A DNA stretch of 64,000 bases from Schistosoma haematobium (taxonomy: Eukaryota; Platyhelminthes; Trematoda; Strigeidida; Schistosomatidae), in assembly GCF_000699445.3 (NCBI RefSeq), contig NC_067198.1:28623536-28687535 (forward strand). The letters are read 5' to 3'. This document shows positions 58,601 to 64,000 of the stretch, piece after piece; the stretch's first letter is position 1; each line of letters opens with the position of its first letter. The notes under the pieces are model-generated. The model was not told where the DNA came from, did not search any database, and saw only the letters and a list, made by a program, of their open reading frames with translations. The position numbers were made by a program, and so were the translations under genes.

Positions 58601-59445
58601 TTTGTAAACTATCTAATAATAGTACATTTTAGTCAATTTTAATAAGAATATTGCAATATAGTGAAAATTCTAATTTGCTCATTAGGTCAATAAGTTTCTG
58701 AGAACATTTATTAGTGATTATCATTACGAAGATAAATGTGATTAAAGCTCATAGAGAAGTAAACATAATGAAGAAAATTGTCTTCCTTATGAATAAAATA
58801 ATGACATTAGAAAACAAGTTGAAACCATCATCATTGAAATGATTCATGTGATAAAAGGTCATATAGTAAGTGTAAAAAGAAATAAGAATATTAGCTGTTT
58901 CATGAATACAAAATGCAAGAATTTCATATTCCGGTTTTATATTAAAAGTACCAGAACTATGCGTACGTAAGAAGTACTTCTGATCGTAAATTAAGCCTCC
59001 ATTGTTATTCATAACTACTGATTATATCACCGTATTCATTTGCACACCTCTTCAACTATTTATTACTGGTACAATCACATTGTACCAGTTAAAAATTCCC
59101 TTAAAATATTCAAAAATAAAAAATAATTTAGCAAACAATCGTTTTCATTAACTTCATCATCACACTATACAGTTATTAGTCCATAATTTTAATATTTTAT
59201 AAAGTCCAAAAATAAGGCATGACATTTATGAATTTGACAATGTAATGTGTTAACAATGGTTAACGTTTACATCTGTAACGATATATATATTTACAAATTA
59301 AAAAGGTCATTCACTAAAGGTCGGGATGATTTGCAGTAAAGTGTTCAGTCACAATAAGTGACTAAGCATTATAGGAAAATTGAAACTGCAAAAAATTTTG
59401 TGTCAATGAAATACATAGTACAAGAATTGAATCTTTTCAATTGAC

Positions 59446-59488
<43 letters not shown>
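59446..59488. repeat. (ATA)n microsatellite
   Basis: About 14 uninterrupted ATA units inside the non-coding part of MULE copy 1. Confidence 0.95.
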
Positions 59489-60685
59489 GGAAAATAAATA
59501 AGAATAGCATTGTAAATGTTCATTGATACAGTTGATCTTATTCATATTTATACGTTTAAAGTCGATAGATATTTGTTGAGTCAGTCAGACGACGTAGGCT
59601 TGTTCATTTACACTTCATGAAACTGATATTTCAAATGCTTGTCAAAAATGGTTACATTCGTTATGTCTAGATATAGTTCAGGTTTCATATTACGGCGGTT
59701 AACAATATTCACACATGACTGATTAAACACACTAGTTCTTATTACGACCAAATAATTAATTTTAAAATAAAGAACTACAAATAATTTACAAGTGAAAATA
59801 ATGAACCGTTTCAATGGATTTCCAAATTAACCAGATTCAACTCTAACGTTGTCTAATTCTCATTATGAATGACCATTTACAAAATAATCGTTTACTAAAT
59901 ATTAAGTGTCTATTTCGGAAAATTTATTACTAATTTCATATACTGTCAAAGTCAGTTCATTAAATGATGGTCTATGGTTGCTTCACCTGAATTATAAATA
60001 TTGCAACCAGTAAGTTATCATAATGATATATTGATATGTTGATTTCTTTTTCCCATTAACACACCGTGTGTTACAATAAAACCTATGCACACACTTTGGT
60101 GATAATTTGTTTATTAATTTGGTATTAAATATTTGACTACCGACCTCATTCAGTAATCACTATTATCAAATATTCAAACCGGTTTTCAGTTGCTTTTTCA
60201 AGAAAACTTTCTTTTACTGAGATACATATAATTATTCGTGTTAAGATAACTAACGACTTCAATTCAAGGTACACTTCATCGGAAAACAAAAATTGATCCC
60301 AATACACATTCACTAACAGTAGGATTGCACGGTAATGCAATTAAGTTGGTGTCTTTTTCTTCAAAAGTCTAAATTTTTTTCAAGACTAAGATTACACAAA
60401 AAAAATTATTATCATTAAATTTCAAATGTAAAAAATGAAAATTCTGACATCCAATCACAGCTCCAGATGCGATTTCGATTTCAACTAATCAGATTACAAA
60501 GATGAACAGTTTACGACCAATCACAAAATTATTAAAGGTAACAAAATGTTTGTTCATTATCACTTGAGCACACACTTGCAAAACAAGTCCACCAATCAAC
60601 GATACCTAAATTTTTCATTCACACCCCACAATTTTTTTAAAAGGGGTGGTAAGGAATCATATAGGCCGGTCACTTAATGTCAACC

Positions 60686-60800
60686 CAATTATTCGCTTAT
60701 TAACATTGACCATTTTTATATGAGCCTATTTGTGTGTATTGCTTACCCTATTCATCACATATCTGTAGCTTATTTTTATCTGGCTTTATATAATTAGTCA
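60686..60800 (+). repeat. Right half of the repeat split by MULE copy 1
   Basis: Starts with the duplicated target CAATTATTCG and continues CTTATTAACATTGACC and TTTTTATATGAGCC, then TCACATATCTGTAGCTTATT, matching the - strand sequence at 55865-55965. Confidence 0.65.
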
Positions 60801-60898
60801 CATTTGATCAAAACGAGTTAGTTCACTTGCCCTCGCTTCTCTTTCCTGCTTTTCATTCTGAATGTCTGTCTGAATAAACGATGCTTGAAACAAGTTCA

Positions 60899-62819
60899 GG
60901 TTGACATTAATTGCATGGCCTTTGCGATTTCCTACCACCCATTTATTAGAATTTTTAGGGTGTGATTAAAAAATTTAGGAACTGGTGATTGGTGAACTTG
61001 TTTTTGAAGGTGTGTGCTCAAGTGATAATGAACAAACATTTTGTTACCTTTAATAATTTTTTAATTGGTCGTAAACTGTTCATCTTTGTAATCTGATTAG
61101 TTCAAATCGAAATAGCATCAAGTGCTTTGATTGGATGTGGGAATTTGCATTTGTACATTTGAATTTTATTTTGAATAAATAATTCTGTTTGACTGTTCCT
61201 TCCGAGTTTTGATAAAAATTCCAACTTACGAAAAAAAAAGACACCAACTCTTTTTCACTGCCCTACTATACTCCTGTCAGTGAATGTATGTCGGGATAAA
61301 AATCTTTTCGATCAAGTAGAGATGAAACTGAAGTCGTTATGAAGTGAACAGAACACGGGTGGGGACAATCGAATGTACTCGACACAAAATTACAGGACTT
61401 GTTAATAAAATTTAACAATCAAATAGTAAATACGTAATTTGTAAAATGTCCATCAATTGTCGCATAATGACTCAGACTTCATTGTTCTTGCATTTTCATA
61501 CAAATTGCATTCTGTTTCCATTCTTTACTGTTCGATCCTCTTGTCAGACATTCTGTTTACTACTAACATTATCTACTACTTATGTCAATATATGTAGCAC
61601 ACACCACAGTTAGTTATCGTGACAAGAGAAATTATATGTATATCACTAAAAGAAAGTTTTGGAAAAACTGATAACTCTATTTAATAGTTGATAATAGTGA
61701 TTGCTGAAGTTGAAAGGTAGTCAAATGTCTAATACACAATTAATAAACAAATTATCATCTAAGTATTTCCATTTGTTTTTAACACATGGTATGTTATTTT
61801 AATAAACGTCATATGCGTGCCAACATATTAATAAATCATCATGATAAAATAATGAATAGGTCATGTATAAATCACGCTAACCGTAAAAGACCGGTGAATG
61901 AAGCAACCTTTACGCTATCTAAAAATGGTAATAATTTCTCAGAAAGAAACAAATAATATTTATGATTGGGTTATTTTGCAAGCAGTAATTCTTGATAAAG
62001 AGTTGTTTAGTTTCGCTTTAAAAATGGTGTCATAAACTCAAAATTGTAATTGCATTATTTTATTAATCCATTAAAAGCATAAATTGTTTTTACCTGTATA
62101 TTGTACAGTCTTTGTAGTTGAGCAGTTTGTAATTATGACAAAAATACTTGTCTGTGTAAGCAGTCATGTAAATCGGTTATTGTGCTTGTGAAGTGGGCAT
62201 AACATTTTTGCACGTAGTGTCAACAGCAAATGTTTTGTGGGTGCTCAGCCTGACCAAATCATTATGTGAATTCTTTAATGTCATTTATAAATGATCAGTA
62301 ACCTTCAATAAAATTACAAAAGATGAAGGCCGGACATTGGGTGTTCATGAAATTCCTTCACGAAAAATATAATGACATTAATCAAATTACCTCCGTCTAA
62401 TCGGCTGTGAGGAACGGCTAGGTGTTCTACGGCCATTTCTCCAACATACAAACTTAATATGAGGCTTCCAATCTCTATGGAAATGAGAATCACCGCATAA
62501 TGGCAGTACGTAGCTCTTTCATAAGTTCTGATGACGCTTCAAGTGATTGGAACGCTACGAGATACACTGTATTCAAGAATACGTTATCAGTTTCTGTGAC
62601 AACGTGAGAAACAACAGAGTTTGTACGTTACTATTGTCCATAATTTGAAGAAAATGTGCTCTGTCGACAAGTACCGACATTTTATATCAATTTTAAGAAA
62701 TAAATGACCAATTATAACGAATTCAGTTGGACGAAATAGAATAAAAGATATTGGAAAACAGGATGAAAAAAATTGATTAAAAACATACAAAAATGGCCGT
62801 GCACTTAATGATATTCAAC
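60899..62819 (-). mobile_element. MULE transposon, copy 2, shorter and inverted
   Basis: A related element of about 1.9 kb in the opposite orientation. Its ends carry GTTGACATTAATTGCATGGC (60900-60919) and, on the other side, GGCCGTGCACTTAATG with ATATTCAAC (62795-62819). The - strand from 62641 starts MDNSNVQTLLFLT, parallel to the start of copy 1's transposase, and later has CATATTAAGTTTGTATGTTG (HIKFVCW) and the short intron before AACACCCAATGTCCGGCC. The MULE domain is absent. Frameshifts and stops make it a pseudogene. No target duplication recognised. Confidence 0.65.
62330..62641 (-). pseudogene. MULE transposase N-terminus, broken (copy 2)
   Basis: Homologous to exons 1-2 of copy 1 (57274-57600). 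The start codon region, the KFVCWRNGR block, the exon-intron boundary CGGAG|GTAATTTG and the acceptor GTGAAG are all recognisable, but several frame breaks interrupt the first exon. Coding similarity ends soon after AACACCCAATGTCCGGCC. Confidence 0.6.
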
Positions 62820-64000
62820 ACATCCCTAATTCAGCTTCGTATTACTGCCGTCACATAAATGGGGTTAACCTGGGTGTAATATACAAAGTGAAATGGAAAA
62901 TTTATATTTATAGCATTTTCATACGTCCATCCAAATCTGAGTCAGATGAAATAACCACTAGAAGTTTGATATAATTATGTAGACAGAAGATTACTATACA
63001 ACAAATCTGATGTATGGGCGAGAAGATAATGATTGGCTGTTTGCTTAGTCACACTAGTAGATAGACTGACAGGTACAAGATGAGCTATATATTCTCTTAC
63101 CATTATTATTACTGTGATTGTTGTCGGTTTTGTGGTGTGGAAATACACCTACGTTCTATTCAGGCTAATCATGTGTTCTTGATCTGAGTTGTCTTGAAAT
63201 CCTGTAGAACAGATACTGGGAGTTTATCTTGTGTAGATATTCTTCTAAGGCAAATTAACGTCCCATACATGTAAATGAGGAAAACCGAGAGTTATAACGA
63301 AATCATTAGGTAAGCATAACTAATTAATGCATTTGTTTTTTTCATTCATATTTTAAACCAACATCTTTATCCACAATAGTTTGTTATCTTTCGATATTTT
63401 CTTGACATAGTCTCATGTAAAATGTCTTTATATATTAAAGTTCTTATTTATGTAAGCTGATTTTTTTCTTATTAATGAGAGCTTAATTGAATACCGAGGT
63501 ATATATTTCTCAGTAGAAAACATTCAAGTTTACTTATGTAGTAGCAAATTATATCTTAGAAATTTCGTACTAGTGAAATCTCAGATGCATGTTTGGTTGG
63601 AATATCAGCATTTCAGTCGTAAACATCGGCAGTTAATTAGGACCAGTACACTTCTTGGATTTCACTACTAGCCACCATCTAAATATAGTCATCTTCTAAA
63701 CAATAGGCATGACCACGAAGCGCAGATGCTGACAGAAACTGACCATAGAGAAAAATAAACACTAAAAATTAGTGATAGACGCAGTGGTTAGTTTTTATGT
63801 TTCAAAATTTACGATAATCGTAGTGGTATTGTAATGAATGAGAACATTAGGGGGAGTACCGATTATACTTAAATACGAAATAACAGAATCTCTTGGTAAG
63901 ATATAAGTACCATATACTGAATACCTCATTTGCGAATCTCCATCATTTGGCTTTCAAATTCTGTATGATTCTTCCAGTCTACAATTTCTTTATATTTACC
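62820..64000. other. No feature recognised
   Basis: AT-rich sequence to the end of the window with no exon, RNA gene or repeat that I can support. Confidence 0.4.

Larger units (their letters stand above)
57084..60685 (+). mobile_element. Mutator-like (MULE) DNA transposon, copy 1
   Basis: A 3.6-kb element between 10-bp direct repeats. The ends are short imperfect inverted repeats sharing GACCGGCC: left 57084-57104, right 60664-60685 (GGCCGGTCACTTAATG). The left third carries a MULE transposase with four short-intron-separated exons and a tentative fifth. From about 58.6 kb the remaining 2 kb is AT-rich without coding sequence, so the transposase C-terminus has been lost or replaced. An (ATA)n run lies at 59446-59488. 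The last 440 bp are repeated in inverted orientation in copy 2. Confidence 0.75.

Noticed and set aside
60899..62828. Target-site duplication around MULE copy 2
   Set aside because: The nine flanking bases on each side (ACAAGTTCA and ACATCCCTA) do not match well enough.
1..64000. CRISPR array, bacterial operon or phage system
   Set aside because: The window is eukaryotic: spliced genes and retrotransposons throughout. The only regular tandem array is coding and has no spacers.

Overview
The window is AT-rich, intron-bearing eukaryotic DNA. Introns of 35-46 nt, RTE-, CR1- and Penelope-type retroelements and the dispersed SINE-like repeats point to a digenean trematode, most likely a schistosome. 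This is inferred from family recognition; no database search was possible.

Three host genes can be supported. (1) An FBXO30/FBXO40-type F-box gene on the + strand, with pieces at 2589-2875, 3679-3880, 8667-8806 and 10344-10979. (2) Prefoldin subunit 6 on the - strand at 18374-18788, two exons split by a 37-nt intron. (3) A TANGO1/MIA3-type ER-exit-site receptor on the + strand at 44706-49481. It is one uninterrupted coding exon whose lumenal part carries ten nearly identical 57-residue repeats. A short possible terminal exon of an unknown gene lies at 1937-2048.

Most of the rest is mobile-element sequence. 4.9-16.7 kb: a tRNA-derived SINE, truncated RTE copies and a Penelope-like GIY-YIG remnant between inverted arms. 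19.2-27.4 kb: SINE, RTE and CR1 fragments. 28.56-31.77 kb: a nearly full-length RTE element with a perfect 14-bp target duplication and two frameshifts. 32.43-33.06 kb: a solo LTR. 35.2-43.2 kb: two decayed CR1 copies, one holding two nested insertions. 53.6-54.8 kb: an internally deleted RTE derivative. 55.9-62.8 kb: two Mutator-like (MULE) copies in opposite orientation; the first has a partly intact spliced transposase and sits inside an older repeat, an uninterrupted copy of which lies nearby and gives the empty-site sequence.

The host genes have unrelated housekeeping roles (ubiquitin-ligase adaptor, chaperone for nascent tubulin/actin, procollagen-type secretion) and show no common regulation. 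The most interesting items are the homogenised repeat array in the TANGO1 homologue, the MULE pair with its empty-site record, and the foldback Penelope remnant. Coordinates of decayed repeats are approximate.
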